DNA of 64,000 bases. It comes from Colocasia esculenta. Taxonomy: Eukaryota > Streptophyta > Magnoliopsida > Alismatales > Araceae. A program made the position numbers and the translations under genes. The notes below the pieces were generated by a model. It worked only from the letters and a program-made list of their open reading frames with translations, did not search any database and had not been told where the DNA came from. Position 1 is the first letter of the stretch; the number at the start of each line of letters is the position of its first letter. This document shows positions 35,241 through 45,545 of this stretch, piece by piece. The stretch spans positions 38,522,713-38,586,712 of the forward strand of contig CM024755.1 in NCBI GenBank assembly GCA_014218235.1, written 5' to 3'.

Positions 35241-36454
35241 TTTCGGCAAGAACCTTTAATTGCTCTTATATCCCTACTTTAAATGCCATCTAATCCTTGT
35301 ACAAATTAAACCATGTACTGTTAAGCTTAATAAATGATCTGAATATTTTTATTGGATAATATTTAAATGATTCTTATTAATTTAAAAGCCGTGAGCACGA
35401 CTTATTCTATTCACATGATTTCTTTACACTTGCACACTAAACATTGTTTATTGCCATTTGACCCTATTAAATTACTCAATAATGTATCTGGTAATTAAGT
35501 GAAATTAATTACCTAATTTCCCTATTATTTAAATGACACATGCCTTCGTTTTATTAGCGTGATTTGTACACCGTTATCGCGTCCCTCAGCCTTCGAGCAC
35601 TCGAGGCAAGACGGACAATGTTTCGTTACACACTTTCTCTTGACTTGGACCACCTCTCCATCGGAAATACTCTCGACTGGACCAGGGACTCCTTGTCAGG
35701 GCCTCCGTAAGTCTTCTTGGCTTTGGCGCACGTCCTTAGCCGACGAGCTGGTTGTACCTTTAAATCATGTTACACTTTTAGGGATCAGTACGATCCAATC
35801 GGCCTTAGTGAGATCTCTCTTATCTTGTGATCACGCCGGACCACCTGGCCCGTGTACGCGGCACGGCTAATGAACAGATGTGACTTCTACCAGACTGCCG
35901 GTACCCGACCTGGTACTGTGCAACCGTTACTATCGTGGTTTATCGTTGTTTTACGAATATACCCCTATCTCATCTACTATCCTTGTACTCTCATCTATTC
36001 ACGTTCACTCTACTATCTCGTCTATTCATCTAGTACTCTCTTGAGACTCTTGAGCTGTTGCGGCTCCCATTGCTTGTACTATACATGACTGTCTAGTGCC
36101 ATAATATGGGTCTGGTGACCTACTGACTTGAATGCATACTGTGCAGGGCACGGAGAGTGTCCGAGGGGCTCCAATCTAGTCCTGGGGGCAGAGAGCCACC
36201 CGAAAATACCTGCAGGGGCTATTGACGGTGTTCTGCATTGCACCGGTTCTGACTATCTCGACATTGGCTAGACATCTAACTGTTACTATTCGTCTGAGGA
36301 GTTCAGACGTACTGTATCATTTTGGTGCTATTACTGTGCTAGCACTGACTGTTATACAGTAGTCTGAGGAGTTCAGACATACTGTACTATCGTTAAACGG
36401 CTACTGTCCCAAAGTGACTATTGCCGTACTCGACTAGTGCACCGTTGTGCAACT

Positions 36455-36600
36455 ATACACGTTATCTCATTACATGCTATCTCTTTACAAGCTATCTCGT
36501 TACACGCCACCTTGATACAAGCTATCCTATTACATGTCATTTTGATACACGCTATCTTATTATACACTATCTCGTTACGCGCTATCTCGTTATGTTGCCA
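36455..36600 (+). repeat. Short tandem array in solo LTR, first copy
   Basis: About nine degenerate units of 15-17 bases resemble GCTATCTCGTTACAC. The equivalent array in the second copy is at 61308-61460. Frames that stay open across it are a by-product of the repeat. Confidence 0.75.
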
Positions 36601-37249
36601 TCCTAATTTTGCAATACTCTTGAGAAATGTATTATCATTCACTTGTTATCTTGTGCTATTACTCTCTCAACTATACATGATCGTTCTCCCTAGTTAACCT
36701 GCGTTACAAGACATTAATCACTTAAAGCATCCTTGTTTACACGAGATATTAAGTCCTACTGAGCGTTATCGCTCACCCTTCGTTATTTGTTATTGTGTTT
36801 TCAGGTAAGTCAAAGAATGACCTTACACACAACAACGGGATTGGACTGGAGTGATGAGCCTCCTGAAGTCATAGCGATGGAATGTCCTTAGTACCTTAGA
36901 GTCTAGTTAGATATTTGCTTTAGATTTCTTATCCAATATAATAATGTCATTGAGCCCTGTGTTTTGGCTCTGAATTAGTGGTTGTAATAGATTAGATGAA
37001 TTATCAATAAAATGATGAGTTTTATTGCAATTATTGTTCATTAGTTGCTCTGATATTTGCGAATGTATGCGCAATTTACATTACCATACTCGTTGTTCAT
37101 GCCTCCTCGATTTATTCCGCTGCTAAATTGGCGGGGCATGACACTTAGTAAGCCAAAGATAAACGCACGCTGCACATAGATATTATTCGCCAAACAAGAG
37201 ATGTGAATGAGATCAGTGGCTAATTACCCGAAAGCAAGAGTTGTTGTTA

Positions 37250-37428
37250 TAAAAAAATAAAAAAAATCAGAAATATCAAAAATCCAAAAAAAATCAGAAA
37301 TCTCAAAAAATAAAAAAAATCAGAAATCTCAAAAATCCAAAAAATCAGAAATATCAAAAATCCAAAAAAATTAGAAACCCTTCAAGAATATAAAAATTCA
37401 GAAACCTTTCAAAAATCAAAAAAAGAAT
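37250..37428 (+). repeat. A-rich repeat, left of the antisense genes
   Basis: Irregular repeats of CAAAAATCCAAAAAAAATCA and AGAAATATC-type units. A shorter relative lies on the other side of the antisense genes at 42999-43041. Confidence 0.7.
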
Positions 37429-37490
37429 GTGTATATATATCACTTTTCTTTAGCATGCATTATTTTCATTTTCTTTTCGCCTATTTAATA

Positions 37491-37553
37491 AGGCTCAACC
37501 CCTTGACAATTACGAAGTTAGATTTTATCATTTCAGCGCAAGGGGTTGAGCCT
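37491..37553. repeat. Perfect 15-base inverted repeat
   Basis: AGGCTCAACCCCTTG (37491-37505) and its exact complement CAAGGGGTTGAGCCT (37539-37553) are separated by 33 bases. It would form a strong hairpin in RNA of either strand. It is about 230 bases past the end of the antisense PMD gene. Confidence 0.8.
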
Positions 37554-37783
37554 AAGAACAGATCTAACTTGTTCTTCTAAGTGTGTACAGGAACATGCAC
37601 TTCAAAAGGGAGTACAACGTCGCACTCAGAACTCCCTATCTCTCTTGCTTGTTTGAAACTCACCTCACACTCGTGTCAATCACAAACCATTCATTTATCA
37701 CAAACATTGACATGAAAGTAAAGCTGCACTAAGATGTGAACAATATGTACAAAAGATGAAGGGGAGGTGGCTCACATATCACC

Positions 37784-40681
37784 TCACTGTCCACCACCAC
37801 TCTCCCTGGATCCCTCCTGCCTATCTGGAGGTGGCAGCATCTCACCACCACCTCCGCCGCACTGGGCGCCACCCTCACCCTGGCGGCACCTCTCCTCCTC
37901 CTCATTCCTCCGTCTACTGGAGGAACCTGCCAGATACTGTCCTACAGAGGCGCCGGTCGCCCTGCTAACGCTCGCCCCGCTCCGGCTCCTGCTACGTGAA
38001 CGGCTGATGTCCGTCACGATCTGCTGAAGGCTACGTGCCACCGTCTGCTGCGCCAACAACTCCGCGCACAGTCGGGTGATCTCCTCCGGGTCTCTGGGCG
38101 GCCTCTGCACCCGCAGCGCCGCCAGCTCCCTCGTCATCTCCGCCACCTGCGCCTCAGCCACCTCCGCCCGGGTGCGCAGCTGGTCCCTCTCTCCCTGGAG
38201 CTGGTCCCTCTAACCCTGGAGATCCATGGCGTGCTTCGTGGTGAGCTGTAAATCTCTCTCCAGCATTAGAAAAATCAGTCAATAATCAATTGCTAAAAAT
38301 AATCAATCAGAAATTTCATTACACTTACCCGCTCCTCTAGGTGCCTCTGAGCCTCCTCAGCCCTCAGCACCGCCCCCGCCAGCCGGGCCTCCAGAAGTGA
38401 TGGAGAGCCCCCTGCACTCCGAGAAGAGGAAGCACCGCCTGCTCCGGTACTCCTCACTCTCTCCAACTCACTCCGTTGCGCACAAAAACATGTCAGTTTC
38501 CAAAATCTGCTTAAATTAGATTAAAGGCTGAAGTTGGGCGAGGTACTTACCAGCTCCGCTGCCTGCCTCTGTGCGGCCTCTCGATCCTGCATCGCCGAAT
38601 ACAACAGTGCTCGAAGCGACACGATCTCACCAGCTACATCCACCTGCAATGCATTTTTAAATGATCAGCTTAATTCCATAATTCCTAAATTCATTGAGTC
38701 ATGGTTTAGGAGTTTTACCTGGTGTCGGGCGCTCTTGTATACCTTTCCTCCATACTTCAAGGCGTACGCCTGGAGGTAGGCATCGTCGGTGGTCGCGTCT
38801 GACTTGACAGCCTTTCCCTTGCGTTCCCAGTTGCTAATCTGTTCCTTCGCTCGCTCGCACCAATCTGTCGTGTCGTGAAGTCCCCGGAAGCTCCGACCCG
38901 GTCGACGGTAGCGATCTCTGATGGGGAACTCCACGGCACTCTGTCTGAGTCCGAGGGAGCGCTGGCAAAGGTGCAAGTGAAGAGGTAGCACAAGGTTTAG
39001 TGCATGCAACCACACCGACCTACTGAAGTAGGGGCGGGCCTGCACTAACCAGGGCTGTCCCTCGTCACTCTCCCCCAGGTATGGCTGCCAAACCACCTGC
39101 AAAAAGGGCAAATCTGATCAGTCATCAGGCAATTGAATCAAGCAAGTAATTTATGCAAAGGGAAGGTTGAGGGCACTTACATCCAGGTAGGGGTAGCTGT
39201 CGATGGCCTCCTCCAAACGCTCCAACTGATCAGCGAGATGGCGGGTGTCTCGGCGAGAGTCCCAGCGGCGTGCAATGGGCACGAGGCCCGGCCGTGCGAG
39301 ATCCTCTCTCCCCAGGGTTGGAAAGTGTAGATAGGCCCAGACCTACAAGATGAAAAACAAGTTAGATGGCAGTTTAAGGAAATGCAATTTAATTCCAGAA
39401 GGGATAGAGAAGCAAGTGTACCTGAAGGAAAGGGTAGAATCCGCTGGTAGAAGTCTGCCGCTCCGAAGCACTCAAGCCGTCGTACTGGTGCGCTAGAAAG
39501 GCTGCCCCCCAAGCATACCCCCCTACCTTACCTAAATCCTCCAGCAAGAGCAGGAAGCGGCAGTGGACTGCGTCACCTCTCGTGGCAAACAAAAGTCTAC
39601 CAAGGAAGAGAATAAGAAAGCGGTGCAAGTCTAAGTCTGCCTCCGGCCCGGGCTCACTCGCTAGCTCTCTCCGGTTGACCCTGGCTAGTCTCTCTAAGTA
39701 CTCATCCTCACTCTCTCCGGTGTTCTTCCCTGCATCATACAATCCTAGACTCTCCTGTAATGCTACCCTCGGCACTAGGGAGGACCTACGCTCTACCAGG
39801 AGGTTTAGGAGTCGCTCAGCTAACTCATGGTAACAGGGATAGGTATAGCCACTCACCGGTCGCCCATAAATTCTGAGCCCTGTAATCTGGCTCACATCCT
39901 CCAGACTGGGGATCATGTGCCCCCATGGGAATGCAAAGGCTGTCGCCTCCGCGTACCACCTGCTCCGTAGAGCCTGAGTGAGGGCCGGATCCACCCTCAT
40001 CCTCTCCATCCTAAGGATCTCTCCAAATCCCATCTCCTCTACCCTCTCTCTCTGAAAAGGGGGGAAGGCCAGGAAGACAGCCAGTACTAGCGTCTAAGAT
40101 ACTCGGGCCCTCATCTCACCCTGCAGATGCGTTCAAGTTCAGTTAAAATCTTTTTTGTGTGTTCGGTTGGGATCGCGGCAGCCATGGCAGCCGCGACCAT
40201 GTCGCGTCAAAGCGGGCCACCGCGGCCTTATCGCGTCACCCATCAAGGCCGCGATAAGGTCGCGTCGACCTGGAACGCCGCGACATGGTCGCGACACCCC
40301 GCCCTGCCGCGACACCATGTCGCGGCGGGTCGGGCCGACGCGTTCTCAGAACCAAACCGGCCGGAGCCTCCTTTGTTTGGTCCTCTTTTGCCTTGGGCTT
40401 TTCGCCCTACATACGCCCTCTAGGGGCTCCGTCTACCTCTATTCTACTATCATTCAAGGTTTTGGGGTCGAGATACTTACCGATTTCATCGCCTTGGCCC
40501 GTTTCTTCCGCTCCTCCTCCACGTTCAGAACCGGAGCCGTCTCCTCCTCCTCCTCCTCTATCTCGACCTCGGGCATCTCCTCCTCGACCAGAGGCTCCTC
40601 CGCCTGTCGCCAAGAGCTCCGACGCCCCACTTGACGCTTCCTGCGCAATGAACCCTCGCCGGTTTCCTTTCCTCCTTCCAT
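37784..40681 (-). pseudogene. Antisense seven-exon gene with plant mobile domain, inside the Tat element
   Basis: Inferred exons on the minus strand: 40681-40481, 40120-39422, 39342-39181, 39096-38719, 38643-38551, 38466-38329, 38257-37784. Donors are GTAAGT-like or GTxxxx; the first four introns have clear CAG/TAG acceptors, the last two weaker ones. All six introns are phase 0, giving about 714 codons. Exon 1 is basic then acidic (LRRKRQVGRRSS, VEIEEEEEE). Exons 2-4 match the plant mobile domain: AFPWGHMIPSLEDVSQITGL, HRFLILFLGRLLFA, GGYAWGAAFLAHQY, GFYPFLQ then VWAYLHFPTL. Exons 5-7 look coiled-coil, ending in an SRSRSRSRSG stretch. TAGs at 40096-40094 and in exon 7 (LQG-stop-RDQL) suggest inactivation. 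PMD proteins include MAIN/MAIL1 and transposon-borne relatives. Confidence 0.82.
40121..40480 (-). other. Intron 1 of the antisense PMD gene, with TCGCGAC cluster
   Basis: A 360-base intron with GTAAGT donor and CTGCAG acceptor, phase 0. Its middle (40168-40345) is packed with CCGCGAC, GTCGCG and CGCGATAAGG-type words, like the clusters in the LTRs. Confidence 0.65.
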
Positions 40682-40842
40682 CGCAATAGGGGTTTAGTTT
40701 CAGTGAGTTTGTGGGCTAACAAGTAGGCTAGAATAATGCAAGATCGTGGGATGGGGGGAAGGTTTGGAGATGAGGGGATTTGAATGTTTGAAAGCCGGAA
40801 GGGAAGAAAGAAAGAGCCGTTTGGGTTTTGAACGAGGTGGTT

Positions 40843-40955
40843 CGTGACGCGACGCAGCGGGCGGTCGCGTTCATGTCGCGACGCTTAGGGCCGTCGCGAC
40901 GCCCCGCTTAGGCGCGACATAAAGGCGACACCCACTACCGTCGCGACATCAACAG
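40843..40955 (-). promoter_or_regulatory. TCGCGAC-motif cluster upstream of the antisense PMD gene
   Basis: GACGCGACGCAG, GTCGCGACGCTTAGG and GTCGCGACATC-type words lie about 160-270 bases upstream of the ATG at 40681. This is where a promoter would be expected, although no TATA box is obvious. Confidence 0.45.
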
Positions 40956-41079
40956 AGCCAATGCGTTTACAGAAAAATTTAGTTCTATTCATTCAAACCC
41001 GAGTCATTACATGCTCTAATTCTTTCTATGCAATCAAGTAAGATGTTACAAGTCCTTTCCTAGCTACCATCTTGCCTAC

Positions 41080-41110
41080 AAATCAAATCAAATCAAATCA
41101 AATCAAATCA
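41080..41110 (+). repeat. (AATCA)n microsatellite
   Basis: Six uninterrupted AATCA units, between the two antisense genes. Confidence 0.9.
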
Positions 41111-41218
41111 ATTGGTTCTCGCTACTGGCTGAATTTCCTTCAAAGCTTTGATATATTCTCTGGTCACGTCATTGTCCTCCTCCACCTCAGCTTGAACTAC
41201 GCTCATCGCGCATCCCTC

Positions 41219-42568
41219 CTAGTGGACGACGGTGCTACGCATATCGCGCTCGTCCTGTGCATCACCTCTTTTCCTCTCTTGGATGGGCGGGAAGTGTGAA
41301 AGGATCGGGACCACCGTCCGAACCGCACCGCATTGAAGATAGCAACGGTCCGGATTGTAGGAAACTAATGCTTCGTTGCCCAGCAGCCTTAAGGCGAGCC
41401 CGGTGCGTTGGGAGAGGTGGATTATCTGGCCATGCATGAATCAGGGGCGCATATCAAACTCGGCTTCGGTCAAATTGCGGAGGTACTCGCGCCATGCTCG
41501 TATTCCTTTCACTTGAGCCGTTTTGCACCAAGCTCGAGTGCTCATGTGAAGTCGCCCTCCCACGTACGCCAATGGATGGTTCAACATCGTTTTGCATTCC
41601 GTAGTCAGGTCCCCCGCCGATCGGAATTGGATATGCATTCACATCCATAACTCGAGGGCGATAACCGATCCATAGAAAGGACCCCCGAGCGCTGCAGAAG
41701 TTAGGCCGGCATATAGGAAACCCAAGACAGCTTGCCCAATTTTCATACCTTCAGAAATGGAGTCAATAATGCTAAGGTTGCCGAAAGAGATGGCGCCGTC
41801 AGATTCTTGGAAGAGTATGATGCCGCAAATGCATATGGCGGCTGCCTTGGCAATGGCAGCGTAATTTTTGGTCTTCTGCTTGCACTGGGAGGTAATCCAC
41901 TGTGCGATTGGAAGAAGGTGGATGTGCATACCGCTCGTCATGAAGTAGAGGTCGGTTTTCCTTGTGGTAATGTACGCCAAGATGCTCCAAGAGTTGATTT
42001 GCTCCACTGTGTAGGAAATTGTCGGTTCTTCACCCCTTTGATAGCATGGGAGGCCGAGCATGACCTCTAGTTCCTCTAGAAGAATCGTCGCTTCAAACCC
42101 GGGGAAGATGAACATGTTTGTTTGCAGATGCCACAGCTTCGTCATTGCTGTGACACTTTCCCACACGTGCACCATCTTGCTGTAATTCTTGGCCAGCACA
42201 AAGACGGTGGCTAGCCCCCACTCCTTCAAGTGGCCAATAGACGTAGGCGGCAATAGCTCGAGCATAGGCACTAGCCATGGCACTTTTGAGAACCGCCTTT
42301 GGCCGGGGAGGATCTGAAATAGAAGAAGAAACATGAGGAACGGAGGGGAGAAGAGGAGAAAGGAAGAGCAAAACAGGGGAAAACAAAGTATAGTGCAGAA
42401 AGTTTAGAATTTGAGAAGAGAGAAAAAACTTACTTGGAGCTCCGGGCGCGTGTAGATGTGCCCCGAGATGGCGGAGAGTTGCTTCAGATCGGCATATGAG
42501 TCCCTAGCAGCTTTTGGGCCGGAGTAGGGAGGAATATCCTCCTGGAATGCATAAAGCTTCCTCTTCAT
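41219..42568 (-). pseudogene. Second antisense gene of the Tat element, two exons (PMD-like or DUF7745-like)
   Basis: Exon 1 is 42568-42434 (MKRKLYAFQEDIPPYSG..., 45 codons). The GTAAGT donor and TTTCAG acceptor give a 120-base phase-0 intron; exon 2 is 42313-41219. The total is about 409 codons with two in-frame TGAs (41641-41639 and 41443-41441), both one transition from Arg/Trp. Recognisable blocks include GLATVFVLAKNYSKMVHVWE, FPGFEATILLEELEVMLGLP (recalling the 'TLEDVALLLGLP' block of plant mobile domains) and MSTRAWCKTAQVKGIRAWRE. Family assignment is tentative. The acidic C-terminus ends QDERDMRSTVVH. A TATA box lies 87 bases upstream. Confidence 0.7.
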
Positions 42569-42654
42569 GTCTGTAAAAGAGAGGGAAAAGGCTTGAATCT
42601 GGAAGAAAAGAGGAGAGAGGAGATTAGCTGCGGGATTAGCACTCCCAAACTCTC

Positions 42655-42663
42655 TATTTATAG
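42655..42663 (-). promoter_or_regulatory. TATA box of the second antisense gene
   Basis: CTATAAATA on the minus strand, followed by GAGAG and a C/T-rich 5' leader, 87 bases before the ATG. It is a typical plant core promoter arrangement. Confidence 0.65.
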
Positions 42664-42807
42664 AGTCTTAAGAGTTAGAAACCCACTCTAATCCCGAAAC
42701 TAGGTGTTAGGATGAGATTAGAAGAGGTTTAGGAGTCCTAGTGTTAGTCTAAGAGTCCTAGGATAAGGATAAACTCTGTTTTCCTGGTCTTTCTGAGCTC
42801 TGTCTGA

Positions 42808-42890
42808 GTCGCGACACTGCGATCTGACGCGACCTTGTCGCGGCAGGGCGGTGCGACGCGACTTGGTCGCGGTCGTCTAGGAAGTCGCCT
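42808..42890 (-). promoter_or_regulatory. TCGCGAC-motif cluster upstream of the second antisense gene
   Basis: GAGTCGCGACACTG, GACGCGACCTTGTCGCGGC and CGACGCGACTTGGTCGCGGT-like words lie about 145-235 bases upstream of the TATA box, similar to the spacing class seen in the LTR. Confidence 0.5.
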
Positions 42891-43947
42891 CTCTACCCGA
42901 GGGGTTATTTTTATGTTTATGCTGTGTTGTTTGATTGTCTTCAATTTGTTGCGTGCTTGTTACCTCATTTATTGTTTTGTTTTTGTCAATGTCAAATACC
43001 AAAATCCAAAAAAAAAATCAGAAAACCAGAAAATCAAAAAGAGATATCGTTACAGGTAAGTCAGGTATTGTATTTTCTTTCCCTACTCCTCGCATTACTA
43101 TATGGTATTCTACCTATTATATCGCTTCAAGGACCGGCTGGTTCGCAATGTGTTCTGGGATTTGAGTTCCCTTTTACCAAAAACAATGATAATCTAGGTG
43201 CACATTGTTAGTCGTCGGATAGGCCGTTGAGCTAGTTAAGTTCAGGGACGATGGATTCAGGCCTGCACTGCGGTTGCAGGTAGTATCTTGACCCATTTTT
43301 ATCCAGCTTAATAATATTATCCTTGATATACTTTCTATTTTTTCATTTTCTTTTGTATTTGATTTGATGATTTCTTTTATTTTAGCCCAGCATGCATCAT
43401 GTAGGACTTTGAGCTCTCCTGACTCATTGTAGACTTTTGATGAGCCCTTGTTGAGTGCCCAACCTTGCCAAAATTCCAAAACAAGAAATCCCAATTCCAC
43501 TCCGAATCGGAAGGTTCGCCTCCGAGTGAGTTGTTCCGGTCAGCATGACAAAGAATTTCTCTGTCTGGATTATCTATCAGAATTTTCCTTTTTCCTTTGA
43601 TCCATTTTGGTCGCGAACCGCTCCCAGGATAGAGTCATGAGTTACCTGCCTGGCACGCACACGACCCTCCAAAATGAAACCTACAGGCCAATCGGCTAGG
43701 GTACCTCTCAATCGAGGGGTTGATTGTCCTCTTTTCTCCTTCTCGTCCAGACTTGTGTTCTTCTTAGCATCCTGCTCGAGCAGCTGACTCGGGACTTTCA
43801 CGAAGATTCCAATTGCCTGTTAGTTAGACCAGGTGTCTCTTTACCTTGGCTCCCACTTTTCAGTCCACTCCGCGTCATCTCCATTCTGCCGTCACTTCGT
43901 GACACCTCCGCTCCACTTCCTCTTCGCTACCCTGCAAAGAGAAAGCC
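42891..43947 (+). other. Tat 3'-terminal internal region
   Basis: No coding frame is supported. It begins with the A-rich repeat at 42999-43041. An imperfect inverted motif ACTCCGAATCGGAAGG... CTCCGAGTGAG lies at 43499-43530. Confidence 0.5.
42999..43041 (+). repeat. A-rich repeat, right of the antisense genes
   Basis: CCAAAATCCAAAAAAAAAAT followed by CAGAAAACCAGAAAATCAA. It shares its unit with 37250-37428. Confidence 0.65.
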
Positions 43948-43960
43948 AAGGAGGGGCAAT
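43948..43960 (+). other. Polypurine tract of the Tat element
   Basis: AAGGAGGGGCAAT ends one base before the 3' LTR start and would prime plus-strand synthesis. Confidence 0.75.
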
Positions 43961-43961
43961 C

Positions 43962-45386
43962 TGTGGACACCCAGTTCTGGCTAGTTGGCTGAGCTATATT
44001 TCTTGTTATCTTAGTGGGCCCCTAATTGGTCACTCACCTTGAGCCCATCATTAGCCTTGTTTTGAGCCCATTAAACCATTGAAATGCCTTGAAATCCCGC
44101 ACATTATCACTTTGAGAGAGTCCTTGGGGCTTAATAACTCTTATCTTATCATGTGATTGGCTAATAATTCACGATTATTTTAGATTTATTGTCGCGACGC
44201 ATCGTGGCGACGCGTCTCTATGTCGCGACGGTTCTGGCTGCCGCGACAGCCCATGCATATCCATGCACGTGGGTAATTCTGTCGCGTCAACCCGCCCCGT
44301 CTCGTCTTAGTCGCGGTCCTACGATCTGTCGCGACAATGGCCGAACTCTCTGGCCATCATAACCGCACCCTATTTATCCTCTTATGAATCCAGCTTAATC
44401 CCTAGGGATTATCCCAACCCCTTGGGCGGGATTTAGGCCCTAGGGACTCTCCTAAGGATTTCTAAGGACTATATCTGATTTTGATGAAGCTTTATCTCCC
44501 ATTTTTAATTTCTGAGTCATTTTAAGGAGATAATGTCATTTATTCTCACCCCAAGCTCTATATAAATAAGGCCCCTCCTTAAGGACGAGGAGAGCCTCAT
44601 TTACCACCCCGAAGGGCTACCGAAATTCCCTTTCACACATACTTAGCATCGCAACCACTCATTTTTACCATTTCCCTTCACATTCCACTCCACAAAGCTA
44701 CTCCTTTACCATCAATGGGGTGCGGAGCGTGAAGAAGGCGACCCCAACAATCTCCTGGAGCATTTGCACATCTTTGGAGCTGTACCCACGCCAGGGAGTC
44801 ACCCCAATGGGGCTCATCTTCTTCCTCCTTCCTCCCTCCTATTTCTACATGCATTTTTATGTTATTCATAGATAGAGCACACTTACTATCCACCCACGTT
44901 TTCCCACACCCATAGGGGTTTAAAACCACCCCAGGTGCGTTCCCACCATGATCCCCCACTTTCTTTCATCTTTAGAACAGATATTATGCTTAACATATTC
45001 TAATAGGATGTTTTCTTTGTGATTTTCTTTGATTGGCAGGCAAACAAGCGAAATCTACGAGAAGCTCTGGTTCTCTAGCCGGCTGGAGGACGAGAAGAAG
45101 GTCCATACCCAACATCTCCCGCATTCAGAGAACGCGACGGAGGAGGGTGACACGACGTGAGACGCGTCAGTGTGTACTAACGCGACATCAGTCTATCGCG
45201 GCGCCCATGGCGACCGCGACACCAGGTCCGTTTTTTTTGTTCTCTTTCCTTTTCCTAGTTTAAGTCAGCCATTATCTCATTTTTATTCTTAGGCGACTTA
45301 CTAGGTGGCGATCACATCCATGTTTTCATGCTACTAGTTTTAGTATTCATGTCTGTGTTGAGGGGGGTACAATCCCTGTGATTACA
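43962..45386 (+). repeat. 3' LTR of the Tat element
   Basis: 1,425 bases, collinear with 21730-23155 and with few differences. It keeps the TCGCGAC clusters (44188-44340, 45130-45225) and the TATA box TATATAAATA at 44559-44568. It is followed by GTGGC and the gag frame of copia A. Confidence 0.93.
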
Positions 45387-45545
45387 GTGGCCTCTTCATT
45401 ATCCCATGCTGCTGCCATTGTCTTTTTCTTGTATTTTCTGAACTTCTTTTCTTTTCCTTTCTTCTTGTCGGATCTTTCTGCTTGATCCTTCTTCTTCAGC
45501 TTAGGACATTTAGATTTGTAATGTCCAGGTTGGTTGCATTCGTAG
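45387..45545 (-). pseudogene. Copia A gag fragment with CCHC zinc knuckle
   Basis: A piece of about 160 bases between the Tat element and the Athila-like solo LTR. The minus strand reads YECNQPGHYKSKCPKLKKKD; with the TGC on the far side of the solo LTR this makes the CCHC knuckle of gag. The solo LTR inserted within the codons of the knuckle. The left end reads AWDNEEA and continues at 21729. Confidence 0.85.

Larger units (their letters stand above)
33077..37143 (+). mobile_element. 4.07-kb solo LTR, first copy (probable Tekay/Del lineage)
   Basis: TGTAGTACCCCGG...GGGGCATGACA, 4,067 bases, with a perfect CTTAG duplication (33072-33076, 37144-37148) and no internal region, so it is a solo LTR left by recombination. 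A second full copy with different flanks is at 57914-62009. The end sequences and great length fit Tekay/Del chromovirus LTRs (inference). It contains a TCGCGAC cluster (35046-35240) and an array of about 16-base repeats (36455-36600). No coding sequence is supported. Confidence 0.92.
37144..45386 (+). mobile_element. Tat element, right segment (3' internal region with antisense genes, and 3' LTR)
   Basis: This continues 21730-33076 after the solo LTR. It has about 6.8 kb of internal sequence whose coding content is on the minus strand, a polypurine tract and the 3' LTR. A long 3' region with antisense genes is known for Tat-lineage elements such as Grande. Confidence 0.9.

Noticed and set aside
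36418..36697. Frames encoding repeated NEIAC or AISLHA peptides in the solo LTR
   Set aside because: They are produced by a short tandem repeat whose unit lacks stops; there is no reason to think they are translated.
37784..40681. The PMD gene as an ordinary host gene interrupted by transposons
   Set aside because: It lies between integrase and the polypurine tract of one Tat element with matching LTRs and flanking duplication, so it belongs to the element now, though it may have come from a host gene.
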